Positions 1 to 10,984 of a stretch of 64,000 bases of DNA are shown here, piece after piece. Origin of the DNA: Gambelia wislizenii (taxonomy: Eukaryota > Chordata > Lepidosauria > Squamata > Crotaphytidae); NCBI GenBank assembly GCA_030847615.1, contig JAUMIR010000012.1, positions 67,001 to 131,000 on the forward strand. The letters are read 5' to 3'. Numbering within the stretch: the first letter of the stretch is position 1; each line of letters starts with the position of its first letter. Below the pieces are notes generated by a model, which worked only from the letters and a program-made list of their open reading frames with translations, was not told the DNA's origin and did no database searches. Position numbers and translations under genes: made by a program.

Positions 1-1385
1 GGCATTTGCTGGGGTCCCTGTGCCCATGGTTGGCATACCAGGAGAGCGGGTTAAAAAGTGGGGGTGTAATTCAAATTATGGGGTGTTTGCTGGGGTCCCT
101 AGGTCCATTGTTGGTATACCAGGAGAGCAGGTTAAAAAAGGGGGTGTAATCTAAATTATGGGGGATTTGGGGGCATCCCTGTGCCCATTGTTGGCACAAG
201 GAGACTGGGCAAAGAGGGACTTTAATTTAAATTATGGGTATTTTAGGGGGGCAATATGCCCATGGTTTTCCTAGCAGCAAAGTGGGCACACAAGGGGGGC
301 TTAATTTAAATTACTAAGTATTTTGTGGGGGGCATAGTGCCCATGCTTCCCCTAATAGCAAAGCGGGCTGCTTGAACAAGAAATCTGGATAGTAAGTCAT
401 CCCGCCATCACGATGGCTTGGCAACAGGGACAAAGAGACATCCCAACAGTAAGTCATCTCGCCGTCAGGACGGCTGCACAACAGGATCACAGAGACATCC
501 AGACAGTGAACCATGTCACTGTCGTGACAGCTGCACAACAGGGACAAGGAGACATACTGATAGTAATCCATCTAATTTAAATTATTACACATTGGGGTGG
601 GGGTCCATCTGCCAACTGCTGACACAGCAAGAAAGCGGCAAAAAAGCAGGTGTAAAATTTAAATTTTGGGGCTTTTTGGGGATGAGGTCACTGTGCCCAT
701 GGTTGGCACAACAGCCAAGGGCGTAGAAAAGGGAGGCTGTGATTTAAATTATTGGCCATTTTAGGGGCTTGCTGTGCTCATGGCTGGCACAGCAGCAAAG
801 GGGGAGAGAAAGGAAGGCTGCCATTTAAATTATTGGCCCTCTTAGGGGCTCATTGTGCCCATTGCTGGCACAGTAGCAAAGCAGGGGGAGAAAGGAAGGC
901 TGCCATTTAAATTATTGGCCATTTTAGGGGCTCACTATGCTCATGGCTGGCAAAGCAGCAAATGGGTGAGGAAGAAAGGAAGGCTGCCATTTAAATTATT
1001 GGCCCTCTTAGGGGCTCACTGTACCCATGGCTGGCACAGCAGCAAAGGGGGTGGGAGAAAGGAAGGCTGCGATATAAATTATTGGGCATTTTAGGGGCTG
1101 ACTGTGCCCATGGGTGGCACAGTAGCAAAGGGGGAGGGGAGAAAGAGGGGCTACAGTTTAAATCATCGGGGATTTTAGGTGGTCGCTGCATTTTAAAATA
1201 TTGACCATTTTAGCGGATCGCTGTGCTCGTGGTTGGCACAGAAAAAAAGAGACTACCATTTAAATTCTTGGGAATTTTAGGGGCTCACTGTGCCCCTGGT
1301 TGGCACAGCAGCAAAAAGGGGAGAAAAGGGGGGTGTAATCGAAATAGTCAGGCATTTTGGGGGCTCACTGTGCCCACGGATGGCG
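1..1385. repeat. ~83-bp satellite array A
   Basis: Imperfect head-to-tail repeat. The landmark GGCTGCCATTTAAATT recurs at about 816, 898, 982 and 1064, spaced 82-84 bp. A unit runs: ATTTTAGGGGCTCACTGTG, CCCATGGCTGGCACAGCAGC, AAAGGGGGAG, GGCTGCCATTTAAATTATTG. Units before 360 are more diverged but keep the TGTGCCCATGGTTGGC and ATTTAAATTATGGG blocks. The array is interrupted by a different repeat at 391-571, and the left edge is cut by the window. One or two further degenerate units lie at about 1995-2105. Short reading frames here are repeat by-products. I do not recognise the family. Confidence 0.85.
391..571. repeat. 57-bp tandem repeat with internal hairpin (3.2 copies)
   Basis: Three units at 391-447, 448-504 and 505-561 plus a 10-base start of a fourth at 562-571. 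Each unit opens with AGTAAGTCAT or a close variant and ends with ACAGGGACAAAGAGACAT-like sequence. At the same offset in each unit (404-417, 461-474, 518-531) lies a 6-bp inverted repeat with a 2-base loop. The unit length is a multiple of three, so both strands stay open across it, but there is no sign of real coding. It is embedded in satellite A and is a different repeat. Confidence 0.85.
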
Positions 1386-1990
1386 CCAAGAGGGCTCGCT
1401 GTCATGCTCCTCCTTTCCCCACTTCTAGAGCTCCCCTCCGTCTTGGCCGGGACCTACGACATGCCCTTCCTAGATTGTCCCCACAGCCAGGCTCCGGCCC
1501 TCGCAAAGAGGCGCCCGGAAGGCCTACCTGCCATCCCTAGGGCCCACCTCTTTTTGAGACGGAACCGCCACGAAAGTCTATCGGTCGACGCTCTGCCCTT
1601 GGCCTCTCATAGTCCTCTGCCTCGGAAGTCCTATACTGTGGTAGGACGAAGGTCTCTAACTTTGCCTCTATTGTCTGCCCTCTGACCTGGAAAGTCTATC
1701 CGGCGACGCTCTGGCCCTTGCATCTTGGAGGGCTGGCCCTATGACCCGGAAGTCCTAGTCCGTCGCGTGTTGACGCTCTACCCTTCACCACTCGCTGCCC
1801 GAGCCCTCTGAGACTGAGCCGCCTAGAGAGCCTCCATAGCAACGCCCTTGGCAACGCTCCTGGAAGCCCCGCCCACCCTTTACAAGCCCCGGGCGACATC
1901 TGGCGGCGGTTTAAGAGCAATGCAGCCAGGAAGGAAAACTCCGCGCTTTTCCCCGGCAGCCGTTAGAGGCGGCGCGGCAGGAAAGGGGGG
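1384..1990. promoter_or_regulatory. GC-rich promoter-like island between satellite units
   Basis: This unique stretch is rich in CpG, unlike the flanking satellite. It holds several ETS-like CCGGAAG or CGGAAGTCC sites (about 1516, 1622, 1746), a GCCCCGCCCAC GC-box-like site near 1867, and two direct AGCAACGCC/GGCAACGCT boxes at 1838-1857 that resemble RFX half-sites. A block is duplicated about 118 bp apart: AAAGTCTATC plus GACGCTCTGCCCTTG at 1573 and again near 1691. No conserved coding frame is visible. It could be the promoter of an unannotated transcript or a relic of one; direction is unknown. Confidence 0.4.
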
Positions 1991-2104
1991 GAATGGGGGC
2001 TCCTCAATAAACCAATGGGCGTTTTTGAAGGTCATGGTTCCCACAGCAGCGAAGGGGAGGTTATGATTTAAATTTGTGGGTATTTTTGGGGCTCATTGTG
2101 GCCA

Positions 2105-2236
2105 TGCGGAGGTTTTGGGCAATGGGGGGGGTCTTGGCCGAGTTAAGGGGTCCCTGCGCGGCTTGGGTGGGGGGCGGGTTGGCGGGGGGGGGGGAGGTTT
2201 TGGGCAGTGGGGGGGGCTCTAGGCAGAGCTAAGGGG
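2105..2236. repeat. G-rich minisatellite-like tract
   Basis: G-dense on the + strand, with runs of 7-10 G. The phrase GGAGGTTTTGGGCA(A/G)TGGGG occurs twice (about 2108 and 2195), roughly 87 bp apart. It bridges the end of the satellite-A-like units and the start of satellite B. Such tracts can form G-quadruplexes and often assemble poorly. Confidence 0.6.
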
Positions 2237-2239
2237 ACC

Positions 2240-5160
2240 TTCCTAGATACTCACGCGGTACACTGCTAGAAAGAAGTCACCCAGGGGGGAATTTCCTAGA
2301 CGGATTTGGGCATTTTAAGGGGCATAAAACTCAGGGGGTACACTGCTAGAAAGGAGGCACCCACAGGGGTATTTTCGAGATGGATTTGGGCATTTTCAGG
2401 GGCCTAGACTCAGGGGGTACATTACTAAAAAGCAGGCACCCAGGGCGGAACTTTCCAGATGGATTTGGGCATTTTATGGGTCATAAAACTCAGGGGGTAC
2501 ACTGCTAAAAGCAGGCACCCAGAAGGGGAACTTCCTAGATGGATTTACTCATTTTAAGGGGCATAAGACTCAGGGGGTACACTGCTCAAAAGCAGGCACC
2601 CAGGGAGGAACTTCCTAGATGGATTTGGGCATTTTAATTGGCATAAAACTTAGGGGTACACTGCTAAAAAGCAGGCACCCACAGGGGAACTTCGTTGATG
2701 GATTTGGGCATTTTCAGGGGCATAAAACTCAGGGCGTACACTGCTAGAAAGAAGGCACCCCGGGGGGAATTTCCTAGACAGATTTGGGCATTTTAAGGGG
2801 CGTAAGACTCATGGGTACACTACTGAAAAGCAGGCACCCACGGGGAAATTTCCTAGGTGGATTTTGGCATTTTAAGCAGCATAAGACTTAGGGGTACACT
2901 ACTAAAAAGCAGGCACCCAGAGGGCAATTTCCTAGATGGATTTGGGCATTTTAAGCGGCATGAAACTCAGGGGGTACACTGCTAGAAAGCAGGCTCCCAG
3001 GGGGGAACTTCCTAGATGGATTTCGGCATTTTACGGGGAATAAGACTCAGGGGGTACACCTCTATAAAGCAGGCACTCACGGGGGAGTTTCCTAGATGGA
3101 TTTGGGGATTTTAAGCGCCATTAGACTCAGGGGTACACTACTAAAAAGCAGGCACCCACGGGTGAACTTTCTAGATGGATTTTTGGGCATTTTAGGGGCA
3201 TAAGACTCAGGGGGTACACTACTAGAAATCAGGCACGCAGGGGTGAATTTCCTAGATAGATTTGGGCATTTTAGGTGGCATAAAATTCAGGGGGTACACT
3301 GCTAGAAAGCAGGCACCCAGAGGGGAAGTTCCTAGATGGACTTCGGCATTTTAAGGGGCATAAGACTCAGGGGGTACACTGCTAGAAAGCAGGCACCCAG
3401 AGGGGAAGTTCCTAGATGGATTTCGGCATTTTATGAGGAATAAGACTCAGGGGGTACACTGCTGGAAAGCAGGCACCTGGGGGGGGGGGAGGATTTCCTA
3501 GACGGATTTGGACATTTTAATGGGCAGAAAACTCAGGGGGTACACTGCTAGAAAGAAGGCATCCAGGGGGGATTTCCTAGAGGGAATTGGGCATTTTAAG
3601 GGGCCTGAGACTCAAGGGGGACACTGCTAGAAAGCAGGCTCCCAGGGGGGAACTTCCTAGATGGATTTCGGCATTTTAAGGGGCATAAGACTGAGGGGGT
3701 ACATTGCTAGAAAGCAGGAACCCACCGGGGTATTTCCGAGATGGATTTGGGCATTTTAAGGGGCCTAAGACTCAGGGGGTACATTACGAAAAAGCAGGCA
3801 CCCAGGGCGGACCTTTCTAGATGGATTTGGGCATTTTAAGGGGCAGAAGACTCAGTAGGTACACTGCTAGACATTAAGAACCAGGGGGCAATCTCCTGGA
3901 TGGATTTGGGCATTTTAAGGGGCATAAGTCTCAGGGGTACACTGCTATAAACCAGGCACCCAAGGGGGAACTTCCTAGATGGATTTAGGCATTTTAAGGG
4001 GCAAAACACACTGGGGGGTAGACTGCTAAAAAGCGGGAAGCAGGGGGCAATTTCCAAAATGTATTTGGGCATTTTAAACTGCATAAAACTCAGTAGGTAC
4101 ACTGCTAAACATTAGGAACCAGGGGGCCATCTCCTAGACGGATTTGGGTATTTTAAGTGGATTAAAACTCAGGGGGTACAACTGCTAAAAAGCAGGCACC
4201 GGGGGCAATTTCCTAGATGTATTTGGGCATTTTACAGGGCATAAAACTCAGCAGGTACAACTGCTAAAAAGCAGGCACCCAGGGGGCAATTTCCTAGACG
4301 GGTATGGAATTTTAAAGGGGATAAAACTCAGCGGGGTACACTGCTAGAAAGCAGGAAGCACAGGGCAATTTCCTAAACGTATTTGGGCATTTTAAGGGGC
4401 ATTAAACTCAGGGGGGTACACTGCTAAAACTCAGGCACCAGGGGGCAATTTCCTAGATGGATTTGGACATTTTAAAGGGCATAAAATTCAGGGGGGTACT
4501 CTGCTAAAAAGCAGGCACCAAGGGACAATTTCCTAGATGGATTTGGGCATTTTAAGGAGCATAAAACTCATTGGGTGCACTGCTAAAGAGTTGCAATTTC
4601 CTAGACGGATTTGGGCATTTTAAGGGGCATAAAACTCAGGGGGGGTACACTGCTAGAAAGCAGGCACCGGGGGCAATTTCCTAGGATTTGCGCATTTTAA
4701 GGGGCATAAGGGGGGTACACTGCTAAAAAGCAGGCATCAGGTGGCAATTTACTAGATGGATTTGATCATTTTAAGGGGCATAAGACTTCGGCGGGTACAC
4801 TGCTAAAAAGCAGGCACCGCAGAGCAATTTCCCAGAAGGAATTGGGCATTTCATGTAGGGTATAAATTATGGGGCATGTTGCTATAAAGCAGGGACCAGG
4901 GGGGAAATTCCTATGATTTCAGCATTTTAAGTGACACAAAACTCCGGGCGTGCACTACGGCAAAGCAGGCACCAGGCAACTCTCTCTTAGAATGATTTGG
5001 GCACTTTAATTGCCACAAAATTCAGGAGCTGCACTGCTAAAAAGCAGGCATCAGGGGGTGTTGACGTAGAAGAATTTGGGCATTTTAAGGGGCATAAAAC
5101 TCAGGGGGTACACTGCTTAAAAAACTGTCATCAGGGGTCTCTGTCTCATAAGGATTTGTG
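2240..5160. repeat. ~80-bp satellite array B (about 37 units)
   Basis: Head-to-tail array. The landmark GGATTTGGGCATTTTAAGG recurs at about 2302, 2382, 2461, 2541, 2621 and 2700, spaced 79-80 bp, and continues to about 5160. The unit reads approximately: GGGCATTTTAAGGGGCATAA, AACTCAGGGGGTACACTGCT, AAAAAGCAGGCACCCAGGGG, GAACTTCCTAGATGGATTT. A small inverted repeat CTGCT-N4-AGCAG is kept in most units. Divergence rises after about 4600, where units are shorter and less regular. Open frames inside it are by-products. Family not recognised. Confidence 0.9.
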
Positions 5161-6025
5161 CAGTTTAAGTGGCACCTGCTCTGCCTTCGTGAGGGCAGCA
5201 AAAGTGGCACTTACGTGGCACGGTGAAGGTGCTCAGTGATGCAATCCTGGCAACAACCCTCTTCCAATGATGGAATTCTCCCCAGCCTCCACTTTGGGGG
5301 CATCTCTGTTCCCCACACTTCATCTTTTACTTTATTACTTTTGCAGGGGTGACCCGGCCGTTCCCAGAGCCGGTCTCACCCTACCAATGCAGGAATCCAC
5401 ATTATACCACCCCTGAAAGTTAGACATGGACCTTGGCTTAGAAATCTCCAATGAAGGAAGCTCCACCATCTGCAAAGGAAGTCCTCCAAGTGAACTCAGT
5501 GGGCCTAATACAGGATGAGGACTGCACTATTTGAACTTTACTAGTTAGAGCTTAATTGATCAACACAGAAGCTGTGCATAGCAGAAACAAATTCCTGACA
5601 GCTCACGAATAGGTGTCACAGGAAAGTCAATGGAAGATCTAGCTAAAAGAAACAAATGGAATTAAACACAAGCATAAATGCAATCAACAGAAGTAAAATA
5701 AAACCATTCAGTGCACAGAGGAGCACCTTGCTTTACAGGAAAACATGAGAAAAGCATCCCAGGACTGCAAAAAAACCCAGGATGGGCCCAATCTGTAACA
5801 CTACATGCTGTTCTGTGTGCTGCACTTCAATCATGTGTCTAAGCAGTCGGAGATCTCCAGCGGGGTGTCGTGGCTGGTTATCCACCTACTTCCTACCGAG
5901 CACGGAAAATTCAAGGGCTGACCTTGGGCCACACACTCTCTCAGCCTAACCTAAAACTAAATGGGTTTCTCTTAGGATATAGTGCAGAGGAGGAGAACCA
6001 GGCACTCTGCCTTTAGGCCGCTGGA
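5161..6025. other. Intergenic stretch with a probable CR1 3' fragment
   Basis: No coding region is supported. At about 5400-5500 the phrase GAAATCTCCAATGAAGGA(A/G) recurs in the clearer CR1 fragment near 6795, so a decayed CR1 3' UTR on the minus strand is likely. At 5930-5965 a CTTGGGCCACACACTCTC-like phrase resembles a repeat common in reptile genomes. The rest shows nothing I recognise. Confidence 0.4.
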
Positions 6026-6200
6026 TACAATTTGCCAGGCCTCAGGGACAGGGAGACCTTGTAGGCCCCCTAAAACTGGGATGGTGGGAGGGCTGGGTCT
6101 CCCTTAAAACAATCAGGAAGAATTGGAGTAACAAAACTCACATGTAGCTAAAAACCCAAGGAAATTGTTTTTAAAATATATTAAGTGATAAGGTGTGATA
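6026..6200. repeat. Dispersed repeat, copy 1
   Basis: Closely matches 8795-8974 in the same orientation. Shared blocks include AATTTGCCAGGCCTC, GGGAGGGCTGGGTC, AAACCCAAGGAAATTG and TTAAGTGATAA. It lies in intergenic DNA upstream of CREBBP. The type of element is not recognised. Confidence 0.7.
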
Positions 6201-6714
6201 GTGGGAATGATAATCATGAAGATGTTAGTGTCATTGAGGCCTCCCAGAAATAAGGATGCCATGCTCAGTAACTTGGGAAAAAGCTAAATTCATCCCATGA
6301 AGGTAAGACTCTTCCCAGTTAAGGATGACTGAACATCAAGGGCTGGGAGAAGGAATTTGCCCCTTTGAGCTTTCATGAACTAAACAGAGATTGCTGATCA
6401 GAGCAGGAAGGCGACTTTCCTGCTCCCAGAGGCTCAAGCAAACATCTATGGACTTAAGTGGTTTTGCTGAGCCAAAGGTGGGTTTACCTCCTGGAGGAGG
6501 AGAATGGACAGGGGAGCTGGCACAAGCCAATCTTACCTATGTGTGACAATCTAAATAAGGCTTAGTGCAGCATTGTGACTCACTCATCCTTGAGCAAACA
6601 GCATTAGCAAAGGATGCCTTTTCCTTAATTTTTACATTTAGTCTGCAGATGCTGTGGAGCTAGGCTCTCTGAATAGTTCTGGCTTTGGGACGCTGATGGG
6701 TCAGATCCCAATCA

Positions 6715-6885
6715 CAGAATCATCAAGTTAGAAGGGATCCCATCTAGCCCAATCCTAACAGCATCCCTCAATGGCAGCCACAGAACCGCTGCTTTGAAAT
6801 CTCCAATGAAGGAGAGTCCACTGGCCTCCAAGGCAGGCATCTGCATAACACTGGCAGATAGTACTTTATTGTATATTACTGTGTT
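6715..6885 (-). mobile_element. CR1-type LINE 3' end fragment
   Basis: Read on the minus strand it ends in the typical CR1 3' UTR, GGGATCCCTTCTAACTTGATG followed by ATTCTGTGATT. A block on the + strand (AAATCTCCAATGAAGGAGAG) also fits CR1 3' UTRs. There is no intact coding sequence. CR1 is the common LINE of reptiles and birds. Confidence 0.7.
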
Positions 6886-8794
6886 ATGCATCAACTAACA
6901 TTTAACATTCATTTTTGGTTCTGTATTCATCATCATTGCCTGTCTGACCGATGCAGAAGGAATCTGTCACGCCTACAAGTTCCTAAGAGTACCAGAAGGA
7001 GAGCACACAAGGGCTGCAGGAAGTTGGCATGCTACGTAAGCTGTGTATTAACAAGCAGCCCAAATGCACAGGTGCCTTTTCCTTCCTTTTCACTGCCTCT
7101 GTACTCATCAAAACTGCCTGAGCAATTAGGAGAGAGGCAGTTTGAAACTGCAACAAATTCCTAGCAGCACCAATAGAGGCTCCAGGAAAAGCTTCATTGG
7201 TATGAAGACTTTATAGTAATAAGGAACCAAAATTGCTCTTTTCCTGACATTTTTTGGACTGTTTAGTTATATTCTTTATTTAGATTTGGCATCTATAGAA
7301 CTTCTCCCAGAAAGAAGAGGGGACTCATTTTTTGAAATGAAACCTCAACATTACCTGTTTGTCTTTCCCAGCTTCTAGAAGCTTCACTAGATTGGAAAAT
7401 GCTAACCTTAACTCGGGTGACCAAAAATAATTAATAGTTAATGACCACAGAAACAAAGAAGAGCCTTTCCGTAACACAACCTGAAGCAGTATGAAAGCTC
7501 TCCTGCTTGTAACTCAGGGATTTTTAAGCAGGGCATCTGAGGCATTATCCTAGCTACGAATTAAGTCCTCTTCTGCCCACAACCTCCACAAGACTTGAAG
7601 TCCTATGGGGCCCACAATCCACGCCCTACAATGAGCTAAGCCACTGCTACACCACAGCCAATTCATTTGTGTGCATAAATCCAAAGGATTCATTGGGGTG
7701 GTTTTACTAACATGGAACACACACGCCTTTGTCCAACTGCAAAAGAGGCAAGTGTCTGAACCACCATGCCTGGTGCATTCTTTCCAGGAATAAAATGGGA
7801 TCTGCATTATAATGGGGGGGGGGGACAGACCGCTTCATGCCTAGTGGTGAAATTACAAGACTCACCACACTTTTTGTTGTTTATAGTATTCTGAGATTCA
7901 CACATTTCATATTATAGAAGTTTTAAACGTGGGAGGGAGGCAGGAAAGTGGTTAAATCAAGGGTCTTGTGCTATACTTTCCCAGTTTACATGATGCTCCA
8001 GGCAATTTGGGTGAATGCTAGAGCTACTGAGACTTTAATCTTCACATCTAGCTCAAGATGTTCCTGCCATTTCTAAAAAAGGAACTTGGGTGCCAGTACT
8101 ATTGGCTTCAAAATGCCTCAAGAATTATCTTCAGGCCCTATCTCACCTAACAAAGGGAACCACGCCTGACAAAATTACAGCTCGCTTCCTCTGATTACAG
8201 AGCACAGCAGCTTTCAAAAACTTTCGTTCCTCTGGAGTCTGGATGGCTATTCCAGAGATTTCCCCTACCTTGCATAAGGCTGCCCTGCTTAGATTCCCTT
8301 GATGAAGGAAGGAACGTACGCAGCTGAAATCTACCTTTCCACATTAGTTTGGTTTGGAATAGAGTTGTCTCTGGAAAGGGCCGTGAGATTTACTGCATTA
8401 AACGGCAGCAGCCATCAGCCAACCCTACAACTATCATATGACCCACCCTTACTGACTTTTGAATGACAGGGTGGGTCGCCCTCCTTCCAGAATCTACATG
8501 GGTGTTTAGCAACTCACACCTAAAACTACAACACTAGTTCTGACTACTGCACAAAGAGATCATGGCTTCTTGTAGCACTGCATTTGCTAATGGAGAGATT
8601 CCATCGCAGTCACCTAACAAAACAATTCTCTTCAGACAATCTGATGACCTGAAGAGAAATGAGTTGTGGGTAAGCAAAATCTACTGCTTACTCACCTCCA
8701 TAATAAAAGCACAGTTGTTTCAGAAACCTCTGAATCTACTTCCAGGTTCAAGGATATCCTCTTACACAGTTCTTGCAAAGTTTAAGGCCCTGGC
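6886..8794. other. Intergenic stretch, no gene seen
   Basis: Mixed-composition DNA with a short G run at 7814-7823. Open frames are short, lack recognisable domains and are not flanked by splice or promoter signals I can defend. No RNA gene was seen. Confidence 0.5.
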
Positions 8795-8974
8795 TGCAAT
8801 TTGCCAGGCCTCGGATACAGGGTGACCTTGTAGCCCCTCCCCCCCCAAAAGTGGGATGATGGGAGGGCTGGGTCCCCCTTAAAATGATCCATAAGAATTG
8901 GATTACCAAACTCCCATGCAGCTGAAAACCCAAGGAAATTGTTTTTAAAATGTATTAAGTGATAACGTGTGATG
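8795..8974. repeat. Dispersed repeat, copy 2
   Basis: Second copy of the element at 6026-6200, same orientation, about 2.8 kb away. The alignment by eye runs without large gaps for about 175 bases. Flanking sequence does not match, so this is a dispersed family rather than one long segmental duplication. Confidence 0.7.
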
Positions 8975-10789
8975 TTGAGACAGCTGCGATCTGGATTTCT
9001 GCACATGAACAAAACTGAAGATATCCAAGCTATTACTCTTCATCTGTGCAGTGGCACCTAGAGCCTTGCTAAAAATGTGAGAAACACCCCTTTCGGCACT
9101 GGCGGCTTGCAAACTCTTTCAAAGAACGCCCAAAGTGGGTCTAGATACATAATAGCAGATCCCAGGAGTGTGAGGGCCTCATCTATGGATGGGAGTCATT
9201 CTGTTCAATCAGCTCTGCGTATGCACAACATTGTCCTTGAACCTGGAAGTAGATTCTCACCCATCTCCAACGCTCTTCCATCAGGCTCTGTTGTTTATAA
9301 GCTGCCAGTGCTGCCTCTTCATTCCCCAGAGTTGGTCACATTTTATGTGAAGAGAAGAAACAGCCATCTCTGTAATAACAGAAATAAACAATGGTCACTG
9401 AGTCGAGAGCTTTCACCATCTCCCACATATACCAGGTAAACCTCTACACACGAGGCCGCTGGAATAAACCCTGTATGAACCACGTGAGTAATAAGACAAT
9501 AAACCCATAATAAAGCTCCTGCTAGGATTGTAACAAAATAACTTAGAACCTTATTGAAGAAAATTATTTGGAAAATATGACAACAGAAACAACGGTGCAG
9601 TGCTAAACTACAAAGCCAACATACTCCATGTTTGGAGACATTCCTTAGAAAAAAATATGTGGATTAATTGTTCCTTAATAAGGCTCATTAATCACCCTCC
9701 TGAATTCTCTATCTTTGTGGCTAAAGGGTGGATTCCCCCCCCCCATTTCAAAGCATGTTTATGAAAATCATGGAGGACAACTGAAAGCAAGAAACAGTTC
9801 TATCCACCATGTTCTGCTTCCAGGGCCATAAGACTGACTTTAGGAGAAGCAGAGAGACAGGCAAACTCTTGGCATTTGGGGCTGTACCAGTTGCCCACCT
9901 TAAACATATTTCAATCAATATTTCTCTGCCACCTCACAGAGTTATACAGATATTCCTCAATCTTTATTCCCACCCTCTCAGTATCATCTCCTTTCTTCCT
10001 GACTCCCCTAACTTTCTGACTGACCCACTGGTGCTCCTTGAATTTCTGTCTCCCATATTCTGACATTTTTTCTTCTGCTTATGAGGAAAGCATTTACGCC
10101 CCATTCAATCTGTACTCGTAGCCTCATTTTTGCATCACTCAGTTGTGCCTCTGGAAGGCAGTTCAGCCCACTCTCCCATCCATTCCCAAATGAAAATATA
10201 TTAAATACGCTTATAAAATAGAAGCACATTTTCCTCACCTTTTTACATCTTCAGCCATTCCCATCCTGCCTTTTGCCTCCTCTTTTTTCTCCTTCTTCTA
10301 TTCAGTTTCTTCCATCTTCTAAGTCAGAGCTTCAGAATTCACTCGTTTTTTTTTTCAGTCTGCCTTGAGTCCTCTGCTGGGAGAGGAGAGGGATATAATT
10401 TAAATTAATCAAACACAAGATGACCTTATTTTCTTCTTCTCACCCCCCACCCAGCCCAACATGTCCATGTCCCCTTCAGTTCCTGATTTTTGTCCTTTTC
10501 AAAATCCTTCCTTTCCTTCAGAGTATCTCTTCTCGTCCCCCGTTGCTTCACTTTGGTTAAAAGTTCTTTGTATCTGTTTTTCTCTTTAAAAAAAACAAGA
10601 ACCCTGTGTTTAATTGCCTGTCATATTGTTTCAGCTTTGTGTTTTCTAAACTGAGCTGTTGCTTCATAGTTTCTTCACACTGTACTAGTAACGTTTCAAA
10701 CTAAACCCTGTTTTCTTTGTAAACTGCCTTTGATTCTGTGCAACGGGAGAGGTGCGACAGAAATTAAACAATCAAAACTAACGGTGTAA
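8975..10789. other. Intergenic stretch, no gene seen
   Basis: AT-rich, then strongly pyrimidine-rich on the + strand from about 9940 to 10560. A 120-codon open frame starts at 9077 but has no recognisable domain. Nothing else is supported. CpG density rises abruptly at about 10790. Confidence 0.5.
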
Positions 10790-10984
10790 AACCCTCCCCG
10801 TGCCTCCCACGCCCGCTCCCCCCCTTCCCGGGTCAGAGGCGCGCCTCCTTCTTTCCCTCAGCAGCAGCAGCAGCAGCAGGAGAAACCCACCGGCCCGCCC
10901 AGCCGCCCGGCCTCTTCCTCGCCACGGCCTGCGTTGCCGCAGCTCAAATCGCCTCAGGGCGCCTCGACGTCTCCACCCTCAGGA

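Noticed and set aside
1837..1860. Full RFX X-box in the upstream GC island
   Set aside because: The two GCAACGC boxes are direct repeats, not the inverted halves an X-box needs; only half-sites are noted.
2240..5160. CRISPR array
   Set aside because: Units are contiguous head-to-tail with no unique spacers; the host is a vertebrate.
9077..9439. 120-codon open frame upstream of CREBBP
   Set aside because: No domain, no nearby promoter or splice evidence; length is not exceptional for random DNA.
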